Below, in pieces: positions 1-5,754 of a DNA stretch of 13,460 nt. The translations under genes were made by a program, and so were the position numbers. The notes under the pieces are model-generated. The model saw nothing but the letters and a program-made list of their open reading frames with translations. It did not search any database and had not been told where the DNA came from. Positions within the stretch are counted from its first letter, which is position 1. Each line of letters begins with the position of its first letter. Origin of the DNA: CAZEDK01 sp964511025 (GTDB lineage: Bacteria; Patescibacteriota; Gracilibacteria; UBA1369; GWF2-33-10); NCBI GenBank assembly GCA_964511025.1, contig CAZEDK010000043.1, forward strand, positions 1 through 13,460. Direction: 5' to 3'.

Positions 1-86
1 TTGGTACTTGGTACTTGGTACTTGGTACTTGGTACTTGGTACTTGGTACTTGGTACTTGGTACTTGGTACTTGGTACTTGGTACTT
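1..86. repeat. Heptamer tandem repeat (TTGGTAC)n, at least 12 copies
   Basis: Twelve uninterrupted perfect copies of TTGGTAC fill bases 1-84, and two bases of a thirteenth follow. The array touches the window edge, so its true length is unknown. Its last two bases are also part of the reverse-strand stop codon of the xer gene (85-87), so it lies immediately downstream of that gene. The perfect identity suggests recent expansion by slippage. No function is visible. Confidence 0.97.
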
Positions 87-1002
87 ATTTATGAAACTTT
101 TCATGAACCTCTTTGAGTCTCTGATTTGTCAAATGCGTGTAAACTTGAGTTGTTGTAATTGACGCATGACCAAGCATTTCTTGCACTGAGCGAATATCAG
201 CTCCATTAATCAAAAGTTCCGTTGCAAAACTATGACGCAAAGTGTGCGGACTCACTTTTTTGACAATATTTGCATCCAAAGCGTATTTTTTGACAATATT
301 TTCTATAGAAACCGTTGTTAATCTTTTATTTTCACCATCTGACAAAACTTCATCTATTTTATATTTTTTATAATTGATAAAAAGAGGCTTAAAAGCATCC
401 ACTCTCGTTGCCAAATATTTTTCCAAGAAACCAGATGCTCTCTTTGAAATAAAAATTACTCTTGGCTTGCGTCCTTTGCCTCTAACCATAAATTCTTTTC
501 TGTTTAAATCCACTTGATCTCGATTCAAAGATGCAAGTTCACTGACACGAAGCCCTGATGAATATAAAAGTTCCAAAATTGCCCTGTCTCTAAAACCCTG
601 CCTCAAATTTAAAGGAACAGCTTTGAAAAGTCTTTCCAGTTCGTCACGGTTAAGAAATTCCACTGTTCTTTTTTCAATTTTTGGAAGTTCAACTTTTTCA
701 GCTGACAAAGTTTCAACATCGTTTTTCGCAAGATATTTCAAAAAGGCCCTCAAAGCTATCAAGTGATAACTTTGTGTTTTTTTTGAAAGCAATTTTTCTT
801 TTTCCTGATTACACAATCGATTTAAATAAAGCCTGTAATCGTTGATTAGATTTAAATCTATTTTTTGCACGTCAATATCTTTCGCAAAGTCCAAAAATCT
901 CATCAAATAATGTTCATAATTTTCAATAGTTTTATTGGATTGATTTTTTCCAATTTCACAAAAAGTAATAAACTGCGAAATATGTTGAGATAGTTTTGGC
1001 AT
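85..1002 (-). CDS. xerC: Tyrosine recombinase, XerC/XerD-like
   Basis: A 305-residue site-specific tyrosine recombinase with the length and layout of XerC/XerD. The N-terminal SAM-like core-binding domain spans about residues 5-95 and the catalytic domain about 115-300. All catalytic positions are visible: R152 in SGLRVSEL, K176 in VRGKGRK, H253 and R256 in HTLRHSFA, H279 in LGHAS, and nucleophile Y288 in TTQVYTH. Xer proteins resolve chromosome dimers at dif, and relatives move integrative elements; XerC and XerD cannot be told apart here. No dif-like site was recognised in the window. It starts 10 bp after the hicA stop with no strong ribosome binding site, so it is probably cotranscribed with hicBA. 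The heptamer array begins at its stop codon. Many CPR bacteria carry a single Xer, so this could be the housekeeping enzyme. Confidence 0.93.
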   Translation of the reverse strand: MPKLSQHISQFITFCEIGKNQSNKTIENYEHYLMRFLDFAKDIDVQKIDLNLINDYRLYLNRLCNQEKEKLLSKKTQSYHLIALRAFLKYLAKNDVETLSAEKVELPKIEKRTVEFLNRDELERLFKAVPLNLRQGFRDRAILELLYSSGLRVSELASLNRDQVDLNRKEFMVRGKGRKPRVIFISKRASGFLEKYLATRVDAFKPLFINYKKYKIDEVLSDGENKRLTTVSIENIVKKYALDANIVKKVSPHTLRHSFATELLINGADIRSVQEMLGHASITTTQVYTHLTNQRLKEVHEKFHK

Positions 1003-1012
1003 TTATAAATCT

Positions 1013-1237
1013 TCAAACAGAAAGCCATTGCTCTCTAGAAATATTTGCTTCTTTTAAAATTGTACTTATCAAACCTACTCCTATGTCTTTCCCTTGATGA
1101 TAAGGTATTGGTATAATTAATTTTTTCTCTTTATTTACCATATGAACATGCCTTCCACCTGCAAACGGACCATGAAAGCCAAATTTTTTCATTTTTCTGA
1201 CAACCTCTATTGGCTTCAAAGGTGTTAATTTAGACAT
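1013..1237 (-). CDS. hicA: HicA-type mRNA interferase toxin
   Basis: A 74-residue protein of the HicA (YcfA-like, double-stranded RNA-binding fold) family. HicA toxins bind and cleave mRNA and are neutralised by HicB. Family features visible are the N-terminal helix region (residues 8-20), the GGRHVHM stretch whose H30 takes the place of the catalytic His of the usual GSH motif, and the C-terminal YHQGKDIGVG and ILKEANIS blocks. The canonical Ser before the His is Arg29 here. The start codon lies inside the end of hicB (8-bp overlap), typical of translationally coupled toxin-antitoxin pairs, with the antitoxin first in this operon. It ends in TGA 10 bp before xer. Confidence 0.88.
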   Translation of the reverse strand: MSKLTPLKPIEVVRKMKKFGFHGPFAGGRHVHMVNKEKKLIIPIPYHQGKDIGVGLISTILKEANISREQWLSV

Positions 1238-1505
1238 TTAATAATGCTTGACTTTTAGTTGTAAACTTAATATCGCCAAATATAGGCACGTCTAATCCCA
1301 TCTGTAAAGCAATGATTATATTACCTTCGATTGCATCCTTTAAATTTTCCCTAGCTTCTTCATAAGTTTCCCCTTGAGAAAAAAAACCTGATGCATTTGG
1401 CACTTCGGCAACTATAAATCCATTTTCATCTTTTGAATATTCAGCTAACTCTAATGCTCTATTAATATAATCTGTTATCAGCATGGTATTTAAATTAAAT
1501 TTCAT
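1230..1505 (-). CDS. hicB: HicB-type antitoxin
   Basis: A 91-residue HicB-family (former UPF0150) protein with the degenerate RNase H-like fold. Visible blocks are DYINRALELAEY (12-23), FIVAEVPNASGFFSQGETYEEA (30-51, the family core) and a helix that runs to GLDVPIFGD. No C-terminal ribbon-helix-helix or HTH domain is present, so it may not bind DNA by itself. The ATG at 1505 lies only 5 bp past a TATAAT box at 1511-1516, so transcription probably starts at about this codon. The second ATG (Met8, base 1484), where family similarity begins, may be the real start, on a short leader. It is the first gene of hicB-hicA-xer and diverges from dgt. Confidence 0.87.
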   Translation of the reverse strand: MKFNLNTMLITDYINRALELAEYSKDENGFIVAEVPNASGFFSQGETYEEARENLKDAIEGNIIIALQMGLDVPIFGDIKFTTKSQALLNV

Positions 1506-1506
1506 A

Positions 1507-1540
1507 TAGTATTATACTACCTGTATTTCAAAAACACCAA
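1507..1540. promoter_or_regulatory. Divergent hicB/dgt promoter region with palindrome
   Basis: Leftward (hicB), there is a TATAAT -10 (1511-1516 read on the minus strand), an 18-bp spacer, and a weak -35 TTGGTG (1535-1540) that runs into the dgt start codon. Rightward (dgt), there is TATACT at 1513-1518 with only a poor -35 (TTTAAA, 1489-1494). Both -10 boxes lie inside the palindrome TAGTATTATACTA (1507-1519; 6-bp arms, 1-bp centre). A repressor bound there would block both promoters. HicB or a HicAB complex is the obvious candidate, but this is inference. Confidence 0.55.
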
Positions 1541-2656
1541 TGCTTCTTACTCGTCAAGATCTGGAAAATCGTGAAGAAAAATTTCTTGCTCCTTATGCTG
1601 TAAAGAGTAAAAATTCTCAAGGTCGAATATATGATGAAAAAGAAAGCGATTCTCGCACATGCTTTCAAAAAGATCGTGATCGAATTATTCATTGCCGTGC
1701 GTTTCGTAGATTAAAAGGTAAAACTCAAGTTTTTGTTGTCGGCGAAGGAGATCATTTTCGTACACGAATTACTCACACAATGGAAGTTGCACAAGTTGCA
1801 CGTGATATCGCAAGAAGTCTTTCGCTAAACGAAGACCTTGCAGAAGCTATAGCTCTAGCACACGACCTTGGCCATAGCCCATTTGCACATAGTGGACAGG
1901 ACACTTTGAATGAAATGATGAAAAAATACGGCTTAAATTATGAGCATAACGAACAAAGCAAAAGAATAGTTGAATATTTGGAAAATATTTATCCTGATTT
2001 CAGAGGCTTAAATTTGACACACGAAGTAAGAGAAGGACTTATGAAGCACCAAACTGCTTATGATAATATTGATAAAAATTTTCGAATTTTCCCGAGTTTG
2101 GAAGCACAAATTGTCGATTTTGCGGACGAAATCGCGTATAATTGCCATGATGTCGATGACGGGCTCAGATCAGGGCTTATCAGTTTTAAACAAATCCAAG
2201 ATTTAGAAATCTGCAAACATGCCATTTCAAAAACCATATCTGATTATGGACAAATAGACGATGTCAAAATTTATAACGCTAGATTTGTAAGCAACTTAAT
2301 GACTTTGATAATCAATGATTTGACATTACAAACTGATAAAAATTTAAAAAAATATTCAATTCAATCATTGGATGACGTTTATTGTTCAAAAATAAAAATA
2401 GTTAATTTCAGTCTTAAAATGAAAAANNNNNNNNNNTTTTTATTTCCATCCAAAAATTGTAAAACTTTCACAAGAAGGACAAAAAATAATTCAAAAGTTA
2501 TTTGAATTTTTCGAAAAAAATCCGGAACTTCTGCCAATAGAATTCAAAAAAGACAGGCAAGATAAAAATACTTTGGCAATAGCTGTCAAAGATTATATAG
2601 CAGGCATGACAGATGAATTTGCAGAAAATACAGCTTTATTTAATAAGCTTTTGTAA
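1540..2656 (+). CDS. dgt: dNTP triphosphohydrolase (dGTPase-like), interrupted by assembly gap
   Basis: HD-superfamily dNTP triphosphohydrolase, which hydrolyses dNTPs to deoxynucleosides and triphosphate and so limits the dNTP pool. The first 295 residues are intact: SDSRTCFQKDRDRIIHCRAF (37-56), HD metal ligands H79 (THTMEV), H108/D109 with H112 (AHDLGHSPFAHSG), and D196 in VDFADEIAYNCHD. Ten N bases at 2427-2436 then break the frame. Downstream, the correct frame is +1 relative to the start: it reads HPKIVKLSQEGQ, then NPELLP, then DYIAGMTDEFAE, and stops with TAA at 2654-2656. Continuing in the original frame gives a false stop near 2505. From the family layout about 12-13 residues are missing at the gap, giving a protein of about 380 residues. 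The 3' end overlaps convergent nrdR by 21 bp. No Shine-Dalgarno is seen before the ATG. Confidence 0.9.
2427..2436. other. Scaffold gap (10 N) inside dgt
   Basis: Ten placeholder N bases lie between an A-run and a T-run. Ten is not a multiple of three, so the frame is broken artificially. If the gene is intact the true insert must be a multiple of three; about 36 bases fits the family spacing between the FSxxM and YxHP blocks. Confidence 0.97.
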
Positions 2657-3082
2657 TTCTTTTTTGAAGGTTTCTACATCCTTGAATTCTCTGTAAACTG
2701 ATGCAAATCTAATATACGCAACTTCATCAAGTTCTTTGAGTGCTTCCATTAGATCTTCTCCAATTTTTTGACTTGCAACTTCTTTGCTACCGCAGTACCA
2801 CTTTTCTTCTAATGAATTTAATAAATTTTCTATATCATCTTCAGTAATTTTTCTCTTTTCGCAAGCTTTCCAAATACCTTGTTTGAGTTTCTCTCTACTA
2901 TAACCTTCCCTGCTAGCATCTTTTTTTATAACTATTAAATTTTTGGTTTCGAGTCTTTCAAAAGTAGTAAATCTATTACTGCATTTACTGCATTCTCTGC
3001 GTCTCCTGATCGATTGTCCATCTTGATGCACACGAGAATCAATCACGTAAGTAATCGGATTTTTACAGTCCGGACAAAACAT
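2636..3082 (-). CDS. nrdR: Transcriptional repressor NrdR
   Basis: A 148-residue NrdR, the standard length. NrdR is a zinc- and ATP/dATP-binding repressor of ribonucleotide reductase genes. The N-terminal zinc ribbon uses C3, C6 (MFCPDC), C31 and C34 (RRRECSKC), followed by the family signature NRFTTFER. The ATP-cone covers about residues 47-137 (VIKKDASREGYSREKLKQGI onward). The start is fixed by the MFCPDC signature. No nrd genes lie in the window. It converges with dgt, and the last 21 bp overlap, so one locus pairs dNTP destruction with control of dNTP synthesis. No NrdR-box pair was recognised upstream. Confidence 0.95.
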   Translation of the reverse strand: MFCPDCKNPITYVIDSRVHQDGQSIRRRRECSKCSNRFTTFERLETKNLIVIKKDASREGYSREKLKQGIWKACEKRKITEDDIENLLNSLEEKWYCGSKEVASQKIGEDLMEALKELDEVAYIRFASVYREFKDVETFKKELQKLIK

Positions 3083-3108
3083 TTGAGCAAAAACTTATCA
3101 ACATAAAT

Positions 3109-3137
3109 ACTTTACAGTTTGATCTGTTTACATGCAA
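3109..3137 (-). promoter_or_regulatory. Possible nrdR promoter
   Basis: Read on the minus strand, there is a -35-like TTGCAT (3132-3137), a 17-bp spacer and a -10-like TAAAGT (3109-3114), giving a leader of about 20 nt. Both boxes are imperfect. The -35 overlaps the left 9-bp direct repeat of the adjacent element, so an insertion there would replace everything upstream of -35. Confidence 0.35.
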
Positions 3138-3356
3138 TGAGGAACTGCTCACCGCTGTATTTCAAGTTACAATGTCCTTAAAAGATTATTATAGGCAAAA
3201 CAACTCACCCCTTCGTCCCCTCTCTTTTTAAAAAGAGGGGATAATGATAAATCAGTAAAAATAAATTAATGATTTCAAACAGGTCATAGAACCCCCTCTT
3301 TTCAGGAAGAGAGGGGGCAGGGGGTGAGTTGACCGGTGAGCAGTTACTGCAATGAG
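3133..3356. mobile_element. MITE-like element with terminal inverted repeats and 9-bp direct repeat
   Basis: This gene-free stretch has insertion-element architecture. The perfect 12-bp inverted ends are AACTGCTCACCG (3143-3154) and CGGTGAGCAGTT (3334-3345). Just outside them is a 9-bp direct repeat, TGCAATGAG (3133-3141 and 3348-3356), which looks like a target-site duplication. The interior (about 206 bp) holds no credible ORF but carries a second, nested inverted repeat (3201-3331). This fits a non-autonomous transposon moved by a transposase encoded elsewhere; 8-9-bp duplications occur in several IS families, and none can be named from this. It sits between the nrdR and prsW promoters. 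An alternative is a non-mobile intergenic palindromic repeat with chance flanking similarity. Confidence 0.62.
3201..3331. repeat. Nested C-rich inverted repeat, two 40-bp hairpin arms
   Basis: The left arm (3201-3240) and right arm (3292-3331, inverted) both begin CAACTCACCCC and align over about 40 bp with a handful of mismatches. Each arm is itself a hairpin: CCCCT/AGGGG around the palindrome CTTTTTAAAAAG on the left, and CCCCCTCT/AGAGGGGG on the right. About 51 bp of AT-rich DNA separates them. Transcripts of either strand could form a large cruciform-like fold. The window's end (13421 onward) starts with a near-identical C-rich block, suggesting a dispersed family. Confidence 0.8.
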
Positions 3357-3358
3357 CA

Positions 3359-3387
3359 TTGTTTTTAACAAAGAAAACTGATAAAAT
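3359..3387 (+). promoter_or_regulatory. Possible promoter of the prsW-ldt pair
   Basis: A -35-like TTGTTT (3359-3364), a 17-bp spacer and a -10-like TAAAAT (3382-3387) predict a start near 3394, upstream of the ATG at 3410. The -35 also overlaps a TTGTT/AACAA inverted repeat (3359-3371). It begins only 3 bp beyond the right direct repeat of the MITE-like element. Confidence 0.4.
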
Positions 3388-3409
3388 ATATAGATTTTTT
3401 TGGAATTTT

Positions 3410-4555
3410 ATGACAAGCAATTATATTAGCGCAAATTTAGGTAGAATTTTTGAACTTGGCAATCTTGAAATTGCATTAGTATCCATTCTGGCATTTATTC
3501 CTGTGCTTCTTTGGCTTCCGATAATGCATTACAAAAAGGATAAAAGCCACAAAGTTGTTTTTGTAATATTTATTCTTGGCACGCTGACAGTTTTACCAAT
3601 CATCGGATTGCAATATTTATGGGCATATTTCCCTGAATTAGACATATATGCTCATATCAACTCTACCGTTAAAAATGTTCAGATCGGATTTCTTCTTACT
3701 TTTATGTTTGTTGGAATTTTTGAAGAAATCGCAAAAAATTCAGTTGTGCATTATGTCGATCGTTCCAAAATTTCAGTGAATACTATAAATGACGCTATTT
3801 TATATGGTGTCATTGCTGCTCTTGGTTTCGCATTTACAGAAAATCTTTTCTACTTACATAGCATTTTAAAAAGTGGCACTATAATAGATATAGTTGCCGT
3901 ATTTAGTTTCAGATCAATTGTGACGATGTGCGCACACATGGTTTTTTCAGGTATCATGGGATATTATTATGGGATGGCAAAATTTGCAGATCCATTTTTT
4001 CAGCAAGCAAATTGGCAGGGAAGAAAATTTTTGTTCGTTGAACTCATGTACAGGTTAATAAAATTTAAAAAAATACATTCGTACAGAATAAGCACTATGC
4101 TTAAAGGATTATTAATCGCGATGAGTTTGCATGCGGCTTTTAATTTTTTCTTACAATTTCAAATGTTGTGGAGTGCGGTTATTTTGGTGTTCGTAGGATA
4201 TCTTTATATTCATCACCTTATGAGAAGAAAAGCTGCCCACGTTCTTCTTGGACTGCGAAATAAACGACCTTCGTTAATGGTAAAAAAAGATGAAGATGTG
4301 GTGATAGAACTTATTGGTATGTGGATGAACGAAGGAAAACTTCTTGAAGTTAAACAAATCTGTGAAAGACTTTTAAAAAGAGACCCTGATAATGCAGTCA
4401 TTAAGCTGTTTTATGCAAAAGCTCAAGATGAAAGAAAAGTTAATAACGCAATTCATGCAATAAAAAATTTATTTTCAGAAGAAGAGATTCAACTTGAAAA
4501 AAATATACTTGAACCAATTAAAGCAACAGAAAATGTCCTTCTTCCAAACAAATAG
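3410..4555 (+). CDS. PrsW-family glutamic intramembrane protease with helical C-terminal tail
   Basis: A 381-residue multi-pass membrane protein of the PrsW (CPBP-like) protease group, which cleaves membrane substrates such as the anti-sigma factor RsiW. The family motifs appear in order: EExxK (E105, E106, K109 in FEEIAKN), FxxxEN (F140, E144, N145 in GFAFTEN), a conserved H176 in CAHMVFSG, and HxxxN (H241, N245 in SLHAAFN). Membrane helices fall near residues 19-39, 47-70, 90-104, 127-150, 165-190, 231-250 and 252-272. Residues about 295-360 form a soluble helical, TPR-like tail (VKQICERLLKRDPDNAVIKL). The ATG at 3410 is preferred over TTG at 3359, because a promoter-like sequence covers the latter and GGAA lies 5 bp before the ATG. 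The 3' end overlaps the L,D-transpeptidase gene by 23 bp. The substrate is unknown; no anti-sigma factor is nearby. Confidence 0.85.
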   Translation: MTSNYISANLGRIFELGNLEIALVSILAFIPVLLWLPIMHYKKDKSHKVVFVIFILGTLTVLPIIGLQYLWAYFPELDIYAHINSTVKNVQIGFLLTFMFVGIFEEIAKNSVVHYVDRSKISVNTINDAILYGVIAALGFAFTENLFYLHSILKSGTIIDIVAVFSFRSIVTMCAHMVFSGIMGYYYGMAKFADPFFQQANWQGRKFLFVELMYRLIKFKKIHSYRISTMLKGLLIAMSLHAAFNFFLQFQMLWSAVILVFVGYLYIHHLMRRKAAHVLLGLRNKRPSLMVKKDEDVVIELIGMWMNEGKLLEVKQICERLLKRDPDNAVIKLFYAKAQDERKVNNAIHAIKNLFSEEEIQLEKNILEPIKATENVLLPNK

Positions 4556-5678
4556 TATACGCATTCTACAGTGGGCAAGCATAGCTTTTGTCGGAATATT
4601 GCTTTTGATATTTGCTGTACATCAAGTATCAGGATTGAATTTTAAAAAAATACAAGAAAATGAGAAAGAAATTAGCAAAGAAATATCTAAGCAACTAACA
4701 GCTAATATCAGTATTGCAAAAGCACAAAAAGAAGAAATAATAACAACAAAATCTATTGTTTGTAATTCAAGTAATACACTGGAAGACTATAAAACTGAAT
4801 TTATATCAGCAGAAATCAGTTACGATAGCATTATTGAGAAAGGAGACACTGCAAAAATAACTTTGAAATTAAAAAATACAGGCACTAGTAATTGGTATGG
4901 AAAAGATTCAAATTGTGAAAAAATAATGAATCTTGGCACTGAAAAATCACAAGATAGACAAAGTAAATTTTGGAATAGAGATAAAAACAGCAATTGGATT
5001 TTTGATAATAATAAAAACAGAATAATACTTTCCGATTCTGAAGTTTTAGTCGGAGAAGAAACGAGTTTTGAATTTGAAATTTATGTACCAAAAGATTTGG
5101 AAGACGGAATTTATAGAGAATTTTTTAGGCCCATGATTCCGGGATTTGGATGGCTGAGTGATGCAATTTATTATATAGATATTCCTATCGGTAAAACCTC
5201 TAACGAAGACAATGAAAAAATAAAAAATGCCAACATCACAAGTTCTACAGCATATATGCATGGCGATAAAAACATTGAAGTGAATTTATCAGACCAAAAA
5301 ATGTATTTACGTTACGGAGAGGAAAAATTTTTTGAGTTACTTGTATCAAGTGGATTGCCTGGAAAGTATGACACTCCAAGAGATAACTGGTATGTATATA
5401 ATAAATCAGAAAAACGAAGAGGAAGTAAATGGCCACATTATGTAATGGAAGACTGGCTTGGATTGGCTCGTTCAAACATTGGCTTTCAGGGTTACGGACT
5501 TCATTCGTTACCATATTTATTAAACAGTAAAGGAAATAAATATTGGGATGAGAAAGATGAACCGGGAATGCACCTTGGCAAACCCGTAAGTCATGGATGT
5601 GTGAGAATGCAACCCGAAGCTGATCAAATTGTTTGGGATTTCGCAGAAATAGGCATGGCTGTTTGGACGCATAATTAG
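4533..5678 (+). CDS. Membrane-anchored L,D-transpeptidase (YkuD) with NBR1-type Ig-like domain
   Basis: A 381-residue cell-wall enzyme predicted to form 3-3 (L,D) peptidoglycan cross-links or attach proteins outside the membrane. An N-terminal signal anchor covers about residues 10-32, followed by a charged stalk (35-70). Residues about 90-220 look like an NBR1-type Ig-like fold: LKNTGTSNW (113-121), LGT, a conserved Trp, VGEETSFEFEIYVP and DGIYREFF. The YkuD domain (about 245-380) carries GLHSLPYL (H324) and the catalytic SHGCVRM (S353, H354, C356, R358). ATG 4533 gives the membrane anchor; a TTG at 4494 is possible but less likely. The start lies inside prsW, so translation may be coupled. 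Presence of this enzyme implies that the organism keeps a cross-linked peptidoglycan wall. Confidence 0.9.
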   Translation: MSFFQTNSIRILQWASIAFVGILLLIFAVHQVSGLNFKKIQENEKEISKEISKQLTANISIAKAQKEEIITTKSIVCNSSNTLEDYKTEFISAEISYDSIIEKGDTAKITLKLKNTGTSNWYGKDSNCEKIMNLGTEKSQDRQSKFWNRDKNSNWIFDNNKNRIILSDSEVLVGEETSFEFEIYVPKDLEDGIYREFFRPMIPGFGWLSDAIYYIDIPIGKTSNEDNEKIKNANITSSTAYMHGDKNIEVNLSDQKMYLRYGEEKFFELLVSSGLPGKYDTPRDNWYVYNKSEKRRGSKWPHYVMEDWLGLARSNIGFQGYGLHSLPYLLNSKGNKYWDEKDEPGMHLGKPVSHGCVRMQPEADQIVWDFAEIGMAVWTHN

Positions 5679-5688
5679 GATGGTAAAA

Positions 5689-5730
5689 AGTATAAAGTAT
5701 ATAGTATAAAGTATATCGTATATCGTATAT
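5689..5730. repeat. Second heptamer tandem array, six copies of (A/C)GTATA(T/A)
   Basis: Six contiguous 7-bp units: AGTATAA, AGTATAT, AGTATAA, AGTATAT, CGTATAT, CGTATAT. The first four also read as two 14-bp copies. The array lies 10 bp after the ldt stop and 24 bp before the helicase start codon, so copy number would change the spacing of any promoter there. The period equals that of the array at 1-86 although the sequence differs. Confidence 0.9.
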
Positions 5731-5754
5731 TTTTGTATTTTTTAGTTTTATAAA

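Noticed and set aside
1..86. CRISPR-like repeat array
   Set aside because: The units are 7 bp and contiguous with no spacers, so this is a simple tandem repeat.
3359..3409. Upstream TTG start for the PrsW gene
   Set aside because: It overlaps a promoter-like sequence and adds no recognisable sequence; ATG 3410 with a nearby GGAA fits better.
3205..3420. Minus-strand open frame of 71 codons across the MITE-like element
   Set aside because: It is made almost wholly of the C-rich inverted repeats, has a low-complexity product and overlaps the prsW promoter and start.
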